Positions 8,931-16,900 of a stretch of 64,000 nt of DNA are shown piece by piece. The notes beneath the pieces were generated by a model. The model saw only the letters and a list, made by a program, of their open reading frames with translations. It made no database searches and was not told where the DNA came from. The number at the start of each line of letters is the position of its first letter. Positions within the stretch are counted from its first letter, which is position 1. The position numbers and the translations under genes are program-made. This DNA comes from Mesorhizobium shangrilense (lineage in GTDB: Bacteria > Pseudomonadota > Alphaproteobacteria > Rhizobiales > Rhizobiaceae), in assembly GCF_040537815.1 (NCBI RefSeq), contig NZ_JBEWSZ010000013.1, forward strand, positions 21,689 through 85,688. Reading direction: 5' to 3'.

Positions 8931-9983
8931 ATGGAATTCGCCACCTTCATCCTGGCCGCCCAACGTGGCTACCATCAATCCTCCGACAGCGTCATCCGAA
9001 ACTCCATCGAACAGGCCGTCGTTTCGGAGCAGGCTGGCTTCGGCACCGCCTGGTTCCCCGAGCACCACTTCAACAATTACAGCCTGATTCCGTCACCCTT
9101 GATGATGGTGGCGCACTGCGCCGGCGTGACGAACACCATTCGCCTCGGCACTGCCGTCTGCGTGCTGCCGCTCTATCAACCGCAGCGCCTGCTTTCCGAG
9201 ATCGGCTTCGCCGACATCGTTGCGAACGGTCGTCTCGAGCTCGGCGTCGGCGTGGGATACCAGCAATTCGAGTTCGAGCGCTTCGGCGTCAATATCGATG
9301 AGGCGCCGGCCGTCTTTTCGGAATACCTGGACATCCTCCTGAAGGGCCTCAACCAGAAGGTCTTCGAGCACAACGGCCAGTATGAGAACATACCCCCGAC
9401 AGCGATTTCGGTGCGCACCGTCCAGAAGCCGACCCCGCCGATCTGGATCGCCGGCGGGCCGGCGCGCATGGAGCGGGCCTATCGCGAGGGACACAATTTC
9501 TTTGTCACAGCATTCCACGATGGCCTGGAGGATTTGAGCAGGCTGCGCCGAACCATCGAGAAGGCAGCGGCTTGCGAGGGCAGGAATGTCACGGACGCCA
9601 AGATTTCGCTGCTGCGCTGCTGCTATGCCAGCGACGACCAGGCGGAGATCAACAGCTATCTCGATAACGCCCGCTTCCAGCGCCGGCTGTCAGAGGCGTT
9701 GCATCAGCGCCGTCAGCAGAGCGACGACGGCTATCTGCTGACGGAAACACCGACGCGGCAGGATCTGTCGTTCGAGACCATGCGCAAGAACCTGCCGATC
9801 GGCAGTGTCAATCGCGTGATCGATCGCCTGCTGGAAGAGATGGACATCTTGAGACCGGATCAGATCGCAATTCAGACCCAATTGGGAGATTTCGACCAAA
9901 AGACGATGCTGCGCCAGATCGAGCTCTGGGGAGACAAGATCATTCCCGCGATCAACAAGTCGCTGGGTCATGCGCAGATTTGA
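8931..9983 (+). CDS. Luciferase-like flavin-dependent monooxygenase
   Basis: This 350-residue protein belongs to the bacterial luciferase-like superfamily, which uses reduced flavin and oxygen. N-terminal FILAAQRGYHQSSDS, the FPEHHF motif near residue 45, the NGRLELGVGVGYQQFEF segment and TPPIWIAGG near 165 are typical. ATG 8931 follows AAGGAGACACC. Enzymes of this group need a separate flavin reductase; the only candidate nearby is the wrecked gene at 6690-6985. It sits inside the NifA-driven operon and probably acts on the same metabolite as the P450. From memory it corresponds to y4vJ of NGR234. Confidence 0.85.
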   Translation: MEFATFILAAQRGYHQSSDSVIRNSIEQAVVSEQAGFGTAWFPEHHFNNYSLIPSPLMMVAHCAGVTNTIRLGTAVCVLPLYQPQRLLSEIGFADIVANGRLELGVGVGYQQFEFERFGVNIDEAPAVFSEYLDILLKGLNQKVFEHNGQYENIPPTAISVRTVQKPTPPIWIAGGPARMERAYREGHNFFVTAFHDGLEDLSRLRRTIEKAAACEGRNVTDAKISLLRCCYASDDQAEINSYLDNARFQRRLSEALHQRRQQSDDGYLLTETPTRQDLSFETMRKNLPIGSVNRVIDRLLEEMDILRPDQIAIQTQLGDFDQKTMLRQIELWGDKIIPAINKSLGHAQI

Positions 9984-10092
9984 AGTGCGCAACGGCTTGA
10001 ACTTTTTGCCTCAGCTGCATGATCGTTTCAGCCGGCATAAGCGCACGTCCAACGGCAGGGCTCAGGGACGGGACTTAAAGATCGCTTTTCGA

Positions 10093-10455
10093 ATGAGGAG
10101 CGCTTTCGTCACCCTCGACGGCGCCAGATGGGTGCCGGGATGTCTCACCGCTATCGACAGCTCCGCCTGCACCGGCCGCGGCCGCTATTTCAAGGTCTGC
10201 TCGCGCGAAGTCATGCACCTTCACGGCGTCGGTGACCCGGGTGAACTCCTCGGCGCCTGCGGCGGCGAGGACGATGACTTCGATGGCGAGCTCAATCGCA
10301 TGATCATGGTCGTCGACCATGCCGGCCGCTGCATCGGTTGCGGAGCCTGCGGCCACCTCTGCCCGAAGGACTGCCAGACCCACGTTGCAGCCGACAAAGT
10401 CGCTGCATCATCTGACGAGACAAACCCAGGAGAACGGGACCATGTTCGCCCCTAA
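10093..10455 (+). CDS. fdxB: Ferredoxin III-like protein, copy 1, with a damaged cluster motif
   Basis: This 120-residue protein is a divergent copy of the intact ferredoxin at 50617. The second cluster motif CIGCGACGHLCPKDC is complete. The first reads CTGRGRYFKVC, so two of its four cysteines are replaced by Arg and Tyr. That site can no longer hold a normal [4Fe-4S] cluster. The stop codon used in copy 2 has become a sense codon (TGA to TCA), extending the tail by about 15 residues into the start of nifQ. It lies between the monooxygenase and nifQ. It may be a one-cluster carrier or a gene in decay. Confidence 0.8.
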   Translation: MRSAFVTLDGARWVPGCLTAIDSSACTGRGRYFKVCSREVMHLHGVGDPGELLGACGGEDDDFDGELNRMIMVVDHAGRCIGCGACGHLCPKDCQTHVAADKVAASSDETNPGERDHVRP

Positions 10456-11062
10456 CTATGGCTGTCTTAGCCCCGGCCAATGGCCTCGGATCGAGCTCGA
10501 GAAGGAGTTCGACCAGCATGTGCTTGCCTGTGTCCTGTCGTGTGCGCTCAAGGAGGTCGAGGCCGGCGAGGCGACGGCGACGGAGGCAACGGGCCTTTCC
10601 CGCGCCGAGTTGAGCGATGTCCTGACCCGCAGTTTTCCTGCTACCGCTATAAACGCCTTCGCCTTGGATGACGCCGGCGACCCAGAGCGGGGTACGGAGG
10701 AAGAACTTTTGCACGGCCTGCTGCTGGCGCATGCCAGGCCTGGCGATCCGGCCAGCGCCCGCTTCGCTAAGATCATCGCCCGTCGTGCCATGCGCAACGA
10801 CCATCTCTGGCAGGACCTTGGCCTTTTCAATCGGGCCGAGCTCAACCGCCTGCTTGCCACGCATTTTCCGATGCTGGCGGCCGGCAACACCCAAAACATG
10901 AGGTGGAAGAAGTACTTTTACCGCAAACTCTGCGAGGCCGAAGGTTTTTCGCTATGCACCACACCCAATTGCCGGGAATGCAATGATTTCGAAAGCTGCT
11001 TCGGCCCGGAAGAAGGAGAAAGTCGCCTCATGCGGGTCAAGTACGCGATCGCATTAGATTAA
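10442..11062 (+). CDS. nifQ: NifQ, molybdenum delivery for FeMo-cofactor
   Basis: NifQ of 206 residues helps to supply molybdenum to the nitrogenase FeMo-cofactor, probably through an Fe-S/Mo cluster. The diagnostic C-terminal motif is present as CTTPNCRECNDFESC, matching C-x4-C-x2-C-x5-C. ATG 10442 follows AGGAGAACGGGACC. It overlaps the extended tail of the upstream ferredoxin by 14 bases, so translation may be coupled. It is the last gene of the NifA-driven operon and converges on rpoN. Confidence 0.92.
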   Translation: MFAPNYGCLSPGQWPRIELEKEFDQHVLACVLSCALKEVEAGEATATEATGLSRAELSDVLTRSFPATAINAFALDDAGDPERGTEEELLHGLLLAHARPGDPASARFAKIIARRAMRNDHLWQDLGLFNRAELNRLLATHFPMLAAGNTQNMRWKKYFYRKLCEAEGFSLCTTPNCRECNDFESCFGPEEGESRLMRVKYAIALD

Positions 11063-11080
11063 GGGCCGCATTCGTTTGGG

Positions 11081-12490
11081 TTACGAGGCCTTCAGGCCTT
11101 GTTCGCCGTTGAACCATAGCCGCTTTTCCCGGCGCCGCTGTATGGAGGAGGGGATGTTCATCGCCTCGCGATATTTTGTGACGGTGCGGCGAGCGACCTC
11201 GATGCCGGTTTCCTTGAGCCGGACAGCAATGTCATCGTCGGAAAGCACGTCATCAAGCGATTCTTCGGCGACGATTGCCTTGATCCGATGGCGGACAGCT
11301 TCGGCGGAATGCGCGTCACCGCCCTCCGAGGAGGCGATCGCGACAGTGAAAAAGTACTTCAGTTCGAATACCCCGCGTGGGGTAAGCATGTACTTGTTCG
11401 ACGTCACCCGGCTCACCGTTGACTCGTGCACGTTGATTGCGTCAGCGACAGTCCTGAGATTGAGCGGCCGCAGGTGGGCGACGCCATGTTCCAAAAAGGC
11501 ATCCTGCTGGCGCACGATTTCGGTCGCCACCTTAAGGATCGTCTTAGCGCGCTGATCGAGGCTGCGGATTAGCCAGTTCGCATTTTGCAAGCATTCATTG
11601 AGAAATACCATGTCTTTCGAATTTTTGCCGGCCCGGCGTGAGACCTCCGCGACATAGCTTTGGTTAATCAGCAGCTTGGGCAGCGTGTTCGGATCAAGCT
11701 CGATCTGCCATCCACCTCCGGGCGAGGGCAGGACCCAGACGTCGGGTATGATGGTTTCCGGCGGCCCCGATTGGAATCTGTTTCCAGGCTTGGGATCGAG
11801 CGCACGGATTTCTTGCAACATGTCGAGGAGGTCGTCTTCATCGACGCCGCAACGCTGTTTCAATGCCTGAAAATCGCGTCGCGCAAGCATCTCAAGATTG
11901 GCGACCAAAGCCGCCATCGCCGGATCGAACCGGTCGCGCTGGCGCAGCTGTATCTCGAGGCATTCGCTGAGAGTTCGTGCAAAAATTCCCGGTGGATCGA
12001 AGTGCTGCAGGGTTTCCAGAACCCGCTCCACATCAGCCACACGGACGTTTAGGCTCCCGGCCAGCTCCAACGAACTTACCTCAAGATAGCCGGTGTCTTC
12101 CAGGTGAGCGGCAAGCTCGCCAGCAATGAGCTGCTCCTGCGGTGTGAATGCAGTGAGGGCGATCTGACGAGCGACATGGTCGTGCAACGTTTCGACCAAG
12201 GCGACAAATTCCTCGAGGGCAGGACGATCACCCGGCGCGGTACTGGTCCCATTGGGCAGGGATTTCCCTTGCCTGAGCCGGTCCGGTGACCCGGACCAGG
12301 TCGGTCCCTCAACCTCGCCAAACGACCCGTCGTCCTTTGAGGCAGGCTCCAAAAGCGGGTTCTTCTCGAGTTCCTGCTCCACGAATTGATGCAGTTCGGC
12401 ATGCGCCAGTTGCAGCAAACGAATCGACTCAATGAGTTGAGGCGATGCAACCAGAGACTGTTTCTGAAGTAGGCTTACTGATGGTTGCAT
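11081..12490 (-). CDS. rpoN2: RNA polymerase sigma-54 factor, symbiotic copy
   Basis: This sigma-54 factor of about 469 residues recognises -24/-12 promoters and requires activators such as NifA. Region I is glutamine/leucine rich (LLQKQSLVASPQLIESIRLLQL). The central core-binding part includes DPPGIFARTLSECL. The C-terminus has the helix-turn-helix (VHESTVSRVTSNKYM) and the RpoN box ARRTVTKYRE. I prefer ATG 12490 to the TTG at 12511. It lies 170 bases downstream of the peroxiredoxin gene on the same strand. A prxS-rpoN2 operon is known in Rhizobium etli, and a sigma-54 promoter at 13854-13869 suggests self-amplified symbiotic expression. A housekeeping rpoN probably exists elsewhere. Confidence 0.95.
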   Translation of the reverse strand: MQPSVSLLQKQSLVASPQLIESIRLLQLAHAELHQFVEQELEKNPLLEPASKDDGSFGEVEGPTWSGSPDRLRQGKSLPNGTSTAPGDRPALEEFVALVETLHDHVARQIALTAFTPQEQLIAGELAAHLEDTGYLEVSSLELAGSLNVRVADVERVLETLQHFDPPGIFARTLSECLEIQLRQRDRFDPAMAALVANLEMLARRDFQALKQRCGVDEDDLLDMLQEIRALDPKPGNRFQSGPPETIIPDVWVLPSPGGGWQIELDPNTLPKLLINQSYVAEVSRRAGKNSKDMVFLNECLQNANWLIRSLDQRAKTILKVATEIVRQQDAFLEHGVAHLRPLNLRTVADAINVHESTVSRVTSNKYMLTPRGVFELKYFFTVAIASSEGGDAHSAEAVRHRIKAIVAEESLDDVLSDDDIAVRLKETGIEVARRTVTKYREAMNIPSSIQRRREKRLWFNGEQGLKAS

Positions 12491-12660
12491 GGTCAGTGCG
12501 GTCCCTGTCAAAGAAGCTCTTGGCCGTGGCTAATTGGTTCTCTCACAGGTCGACGCCTCTAAAGCGCATCACATTTCTCCGGCCTCATGGGATGCGCTTT
12601 GGAGTTTTGTTTTTGTGCACTTCGTCGCCCAAACACCGCTGCACACCTATGATCGAAAGG

Positions 12661-13194
12661 TCATGCAGCGGCTTTCAACGTCTCAAGAACGTTCTGTGGG
12701 GATGAGACGCCATAGGGGTCGGTCTCACAGTTGTCGGAGAAACCTTCCTCCTCGAACCACTGCTCCACCACGCCATTGTTGATCAGGGCGGCGTAGCGCC
12801 AGGAACGCATACCGAAGCCGAGATTGTCCTTGGCGACCAGCATGCCCATTTTGCGCGTGAACTCGCCTGAGCCGTCCGGGATGAGCTTGACCTTCTGCAG
12901 AGCCAAGGACTTCCCCCACGCATTCATGACGAAGGCATCGTTGACGGAGACACAGTAGACCGCGTCAATTCCCTGCTTCTCAAACTCGTCGTAGAGCTCT
13001 TCGAAATTGGGCAGTTGGTAGGTCGAGCAGGTCGGGGTGAAGGCACCAGGCAGCGAGAATAGGATGACGCGCTTGCCGCCGAAATAGTCGTCGGATGTCT
13101 TTTCTTCCCAGCGATATGGATTTGGCCCCTGGACTGACTCATCGCGTACACGCGTGAGAAAGGTGACGAAGGGAACCTTCTTTTGAACGGTCAT
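12661..13194 (-). CDS. prxS: Peroxiredoxin (Prx5-type, prxS-like)
   Basis: This 177-residue atypical peroxiredoxin reduces peroxides through a peroxidatic cysteine in PGAFTPTCSTYQLP. The Prx5 pattern is seen in the GKRVILFSLPGAF strand and in the C-terminal GFGMRSWRYAALINNGVVEQWFEE segment. Its start ATG (13194) overlaps the stop of the upstream ORF as TGATG. In Rhizobium etli prxS is cotranscribed with rpoN2 and expressed in nodules; the arrangement here is the same. It likely protects microaerobic bacteroids from peroxide. Confidence 0.9.
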   Translation of the reverse strand: MTVQKKVPFVTFLTRVRDESVQGPNPYRWEEKTSDDYFGGKRVILFSLPGAFTPTCSTYQLPNFEELYDEFEKQGIDAVYCVSVNDAFVMNAWGKSLALQKVKLIPDGSGEFTRKMGMLVAKDNLGFGMRSWRYAALINNGVVEQWFEEEGFSDNCETDPYGVSSPQNVLETLKAAA

Positions 13195-13805
13195 CAACTT
13201 GCTCCTCTAGAAAAACTGGCGCACTGGATTTCGGCTGGGACTGGCGCAATACCGAACTGCGGCCCGCATGCCGGGCATGAGATGAGGCCTTCGCGGCTCC
13301 CGAGTGCATGGGAACGGCCTGGCTCCTGGTCTTTGTCACCCGAACGGCATCTATATGAGGGATCTAGAGGCCTTCGAGCGGCTTGGTCACTCTTTCCGCG
13401 GCTACGACGCCGGAAGCGGCCTCGATCACCCGCTGCTCGTGCCCGGAATGAAAGTGGTAGCAACCGGAAGTGGCCAGTATCGGAATAAGCGTGTGAAGCC
13501 GCGAATATGACCTCACGCAAGAGACCCGCGTCACCGAACTGGTTCAGCTTATTGTCGTGGCCTGCCGGTGACCCGCCGACCTTGGCTTGGGTGACCCTTT
13601 GATGGGGCTCTTGGGCACTCACATGCTGATCGGAACCGGTAAATGGCAATCGCGCGAGCGCCACGTGATGCCGTGTCGGCATCGGACCAGCCATCCGCAA
13701 AGCAGCTACCAAGCATGGATCTCCGAAGCCGACGATGTCCCGATCTTCAGCGAGACTGGGCGCCGTCGCCTCGGGCGATCCTATAGAGCTTCGCGTGTCA
13801 GCCAT
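13194..13805 (-). CDS. Unrecognised ORF between the sigma-54 promoter and prxS
   Basis: This 203-residue open frame starts at ATG 13805, 49 bases downstream of a near-perfect sigma-54 promoter. It ends in a TGATG overlap with prxS, which favours real translation. Its first residues (MADTRSSI) are conserved in the duplicate at 3566. Against this, the middle and end are rich in Arg and Ser with no known motif, and composition looks less gene-like after about residue 60. It may be a short leader peptide gene that has been extended by decay. I do not recognise it. Confidence 0.4.
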   Translation of the reverse strand: MADTRSSIGSPEATAPSLAEDRDIVGFGDPCLVAALRMAGPMPTRHHVALARLPFTGSDQHVSAQEPHQRVTQAKVGGSPAGHDNKLNQFGDAGLLREVIFAASHAYSDTGHFRLLPLSFRARAAGDRGRFRRRSRGKSDQAARRPLDPSYRCRSGDKDQEPGRSHALGSREGLISCPACGPQFGIAPVPAEIQCASFSRGAS

Positions 13806-13853
13806 GGTTCGGTAGTCGCTTTCTTCGTGCTTTGATGGGCTCTAACCACGAGT

Positions 13854-13869
13854 AGCAAGCGCCGTGCCA
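13854..13869 (-). promoter_or_regulatory. Sigma-54 promoter of prxS-rpoN2
   Basis: On the minus strand this reads TGGCACGGCGCTTGCT, an exact match to TGGCAC-N5-TTGC. It precedes the ORF at 13805, prxS and rpoN2. An imperfect activator site, TGT-N10-GCA, lies at about 14089-14104; the exact TGT-N10-ACA site of the block is at 14271. Confidence 0.8.
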
Positions 13870-14270
13870 TTTTAAATGAAGAGCTTTTGCAGCGATCCTT
13901 TGGCTTCGCGAGGACGTCTTCGCTTGGGCTGGGTGCGCGCTATAACCGCCTGGTCACCACACTGAACAAAGGTGCCGCATGGTGCGGGTATTCAGCGCTT
14001 CCGCGACCGGCTGGGGAATGACGAAACGGGCAGACGAGCCGATGCCGCACCGGGCAGTGCAGCGATTGCATAGCGTCTGCCGTTTGCGTGTTCTTGCGTG
14101 CGCAGGCACGGCTATGGCGCAGACACGGCTGGCGCAGCAACCATGAGCGCGCGCTCTTCAGCAAGCGCCCTGGTCCGAATTCGTTGGGATCAAGTTCCGC
14201 CCTGGTGAGACCTTTACATGCCTGAGGTTCCATTTGGTCTCCCCGAGAGTGTTGATCGGCAACCTTCTTT

Positions 14271-14286
14271 TGTCCGAAACTGGACA
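14271..14286 (+). promoter_or_regulatory. NifA upstream activator site
   Basis: TGTCCGAAACTGGACA matches TGT-N10-ACA and corresponds to the site at 4094 in the duplicate block. It could serve the plus-strand promoter at 14374 and, from a distance, the minus-strand promoter at 13854. Confidence 0.75.
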
Positions 14287-14373
14287 AGAATGTCGCAAAC
14301 CCGACCGAAAGGCCGCCAAAGGCCGGGCCACCGGTTAGTGGGCAAGCGGTGGAACGCAAACGCAGCGCCAATC

Positions 14374-14389
14374 CGGCACGCAAATTGCT
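14374..14389 (+). promoter_or_regulatory. Orphan sigma-54 promoter
   Basis: CGGCACGCAAATTGCT has correct spacing and a NifA site 88 bases upstream, but no credible plus-strand gene follows before the convergent glycosyltransferase gene ends at 14762. Confidence 0.65.
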
Positions 14390-14761
14390 TCGGTGATCTT
14401 GTCAGTGGGGCGTTGTGGAGAATAGGCGATCAACATGGAGCGTGCTCGATGCTCGCCAATGCGATGGCCAGAACAGGACGATGAACCCAGCCACACCAAG
14501 GAGCTTGACCGCTACTAGTAAGCCACGGCGCTTCCCCCCAAGATCGCGCCTCTGTCTCCCAAGCCGGTTGGCCTCGACCAGTAAACGAGGGCCACCCGAT
14601 GAAGCTCTCGGACCTGGTCACAGCGCATATGGCACCAAGGACGCCCCTCGGCCATGTCCGCTCGATGCGGGCCAGGCACGCACTGATATGTGGACGAAAA
14701 AGTGCGCTTGGCCGGTTGGACGCTCGAGCAGTCCCGCACCTCTCCGATCCGTCGCCCCTGA
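14390..14761. other. Gene-free stretch after an orphan promoter
   Basis: Plus-strand frames here (for example from 14415) have poor composition and no motif. Any transcript from 14374 would run antisense into the glycosyltransferase gene. Confidence 0.45.
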
Positions 14762-16198
14762 TCAGCTGGTTTGGAACGGTTCCCGGTATTGCACCCCCTC
14801 AAAGCTGGATAGAGCCGATTGAATCGACTCATACCACTTTGGAATTTGCGAGATTTGCGTACTCGAGCGCAGGCAGTTTTCGCGCGCGGTTCTGGCCATC
14901 TCCTCGAAATCACTATAACCGGTCGCAAGGCGATGCATCATTTCTGCAGCTTTGTCCTCGATGTCCGGCTCGTCGAGGACAACGCCATTCAGCCCATTTA
15001 CGACCTGCCTCTTTAGGCCAAAGGCGGACGACACTACGACGGGTTTTCCTCGGAACAGGGCCTCTGTTGCTGTCAGGCCGAAGCCCTCCTCGCGAGAGAG
15101 CGCAAATACTCCATGGGCGTTCTGTTGCAGCCGGCCGACAATTTCGGCATTTGCGTCGTGGTCCTTCATCGAGATACAGGTCAGATACACGCGCCGCCGC
15201 ACTTCCTTGGGTAATTGAGAGCATAATGCGACGCATTTCTCGAAATACTCGCGTCCTTCAGGATCGTCGGCAACATCCAAAGGATCCGGTCCCGCGATCA
15301 CCATGCGTATATCGTCTGCATCGGCGAGCGCCATTTTCACAAAGCGATCGAAAGCGGCGATGATCCGGTCAATTCCTTTCAGTCCATCCCACCTGGATAC
15401 ATGCAGGAAATACCGCGAGCCGAGAATGTTCTGAAGGGATGAGGTGGGCTCGAATTCTTGGCTATTGAACGAAAACGAATTCTCCAGCGTCTTGCCCGCT
15501 GGCCCTTCATAGTTACGGTTCTTGCTTGAGAATGGGCTGATCGATGGCTGGATGATATCTATGGGGAGACCGGTATCAAAGGCATATTCCTTGGCGCTCA
15601 GGACAATGCGCTGGAATTGACGCAGGTATTCTCCCAGAAACCCCCAGGTTTCGTCGACTGTCGGGGTGCGCTTTGGATAGCCGATGTGGCATCGCCAGAT
15701 AGCCGGGTGCGGGTGAGAGTCCAGGAACTTCGCAGCTGCACCAAGTGGCTGCGGATCATGAATAATCAGAAAGGCATCAGGTCTGATAATCCTTTCCAGC
15801 TGCGCGGCGCCTTGCTTCGATGCCTCAAGATAATGCGGCAGCAGATCATTCAAGCCTGCCACAGCGGCGTCGTGCAGAGAATTGTGAAGTCCTTTGGTGA
15901 ACTCAAAAAATTGCTCTTCCTTCGGTTTAAAAATGAGCCAACGCACATCAAAACCAAGTTCCCGAAGGAGGCATATGTGGTGTGGAAGCATTTCGGCCAC
16001 CCCACCGCCGAACGCGGTGGAATTTATGTGCCAAATAGAACGGCGGCCAATCTTGTCACGAATTGCACTGGACGAACGAAATAGTTCATTGAGAAGTTCG
16101 TCATACTTGTTTCGTTCCGCTGCGTAATGCTCAAGTACCGAGCCTTCTATCAGCACCTCATCAAATAGTGGTGTGCGGGATTTCGTTGATACTTTCAT
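14762..16198 (-). CDS. GT4-family glycosyltransferase, TreT-like
   Basis: This protein of 478 residues resembles TreT, the trehalose glycosyltransferring synthase that joins a nucleotide sugar to glucose. The N-terminus has the TreT-like stretch WHINSTAFGGGVAEMLPHH and LGFDVRWLIF. The C-terminal Rossmann half has HVSRWDGLKGIDRII and the E-x7-E donor site EEGFGLTATE. Length is near that of TreT. Its ATG overlaps the end of the HAD phosphatase gene by 4 bases, so the two are translationally coupled. It is the last gene of a minus-strand cluster preceded by a sigma-54 promoter at 20432. The acceptor may be an amino or keto sugar rather than glucose; that is inference. Confidence 0.82.
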   Translation of the reverse strand: MKVSTKSRTPLFDEVLIEGSVLEHYAAERNKYDELLNELFRSSSAIRDKIGRRSIWHINSTAFGGGVAEMLPHHICLLRELGFDVRWLIFKPKEEQFFEFTKGLHNSLHDAAVAGLNDLLPHYLEASKQGAAQLERIIRPDAFLIIHDPQPLGAAAKFLDSHPHPAIWRCHIGYPKRTPTVDETWGFLGEYLRQFQRIVLSAKEYAFDTGLPIDIIQPSISPFSSKNRNYEGPAGKTLENSFSFNSQEFEPTSSLQNILGSRYFLHVSRWDGLKGIDRIIAAFDRFVKMALADADDIRMVIAGPDPLDVADDPEGREYFEKCVALCSQLPKEVRRRVYLTCISMKDHDANAEIVGRLQQNAHGVFALSREEGFGLTATEALFRGKPVVVSSAFGLKRQVVNGLNGVVLDEPDIEDKAAEMMHRLATGYSDFEEMARTARENCLRSSTQISQIPKWYESIQSALSSFEGVQYREPFQTS

Positions 16199-16884
16199 TT
16201 CGTGGCCCGCCGTTCAGTCTGAGAAGCAGGTTCAGCGCGGCCGGTTAGAAAGGAAGCCTCGCTAAAATTCTCTATCCAGCCCCTGGTGTCAGGGTGACCC
16301 CTGGCATTGGGGCCGACACCTACGCAGTCGCAGCCTGCAGCGATCGCCGCTTCAATACCGGTGCGGGAATCCTCAAAAACCAAGCATCTTTTGGGAGTGA
16401 TGCGCAGCATTCGCAACAGCGTTTGATAGGGTTGCGGATGCGGCTTTCCGTGACTGACGTCCTCGGCTGCAATCATGATCCTCGGGCGGGAGAGCCCAGC
16501 GGCCTCGAGGCGGGCAAGGGCCGAAACCCTTGCCGAAGAGGTGACAATAGATCTCCGTTCGGCGGGGATCGAGCTATAGAACTCTGCGGCGCCCTGGATC
16601 GGTTGCAACAGCCTCATCGCTTGGATCTCATAATCCGCAATGCGAGTTGCTTCGCGTTCTGGCGAGCGACCGGGCGTAATCGCCGCCACCAGGTCGACGT
16701 CCCGGCGGCCGGCCGACATCCGAATTGCGTAATCCGGAGAGATCCGTTCCTCTCGTGCCCATCGACGGAGTGCGCTTTCGACCACAGCCTCCGAATCTAC
16801 AAGGGTACCGTCCAGATCGAAGGCAACATGATCATAATCTTCGAGCTGAACATTGACGGTTGTGGTTTTCGTTCGATCTTTCAC
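16195..16884 (-). CDS. HAD-superfamily sugar phosphatase or phosphomutase
   Basis: This 229-residue haloacid dehalogenase-type hydrolase is probably a sugar-phosphate phosphatase. Motif I is FDLDGTLVDSE, motif II is in VTSSAR, motif III is the lysine in GKPHPQPY and motif IV is VFEDSRTGIEAA. The spacing between motifs I and II fits a small helical cap, as in beta-phosphoglucomutase relatives. The GTG start at 16884 has GGGAGG upstream. It sits 16 bases after the aminotransferase gene and overlaps the glycosyltransferase start. In the pathway it could remove phosphate from a sugar or amino-sugar intermediate. Confidence 0.82.
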   Translation of the reverse strand: MKDRTKTTTVNVQLEDYDHVAFDLDGTLVDSEAVVESALRRWAREERISPDYAIRMSAGRRDVDLVAAITPGRSPEREATRIADYEIQAMRLLQPIQGAAEFYSSIPAERRSIVTSSARVSALARLEAAGLSRPRIMIAAEDVSHGKPHPQPYQTLLRMLRITPKRCLVFEDSRTGIEAAIAAGCDCVGVGPNARGHPDTRGWIENFSEASFLTGRAEPASQTERRATK

Positions 16885-16900
16885 GGCTTTCCTCCCCGTA

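Larger units (their letters stand above)
13730..14420. repeat. Duplicated promoter block, copy 2
   Basis: Collinear with 3500-4240. This copy keeps an excellent minus-strand sigma-54 site (13854) for prxS-rpoN2. It also keeps a plus-strand NifA site and promoter (14271, 14374), but the plus-strand promoter has lost its gene. Confidence 0.75.

Noticed and set aside
13250..13280. Possible sigma-54 box directly upstream of prxS on the minus strand (CGGCAT-N5-CCGCA)
   Set aside because: Poor match at both boxes; the site at 13854-13869 is exact.
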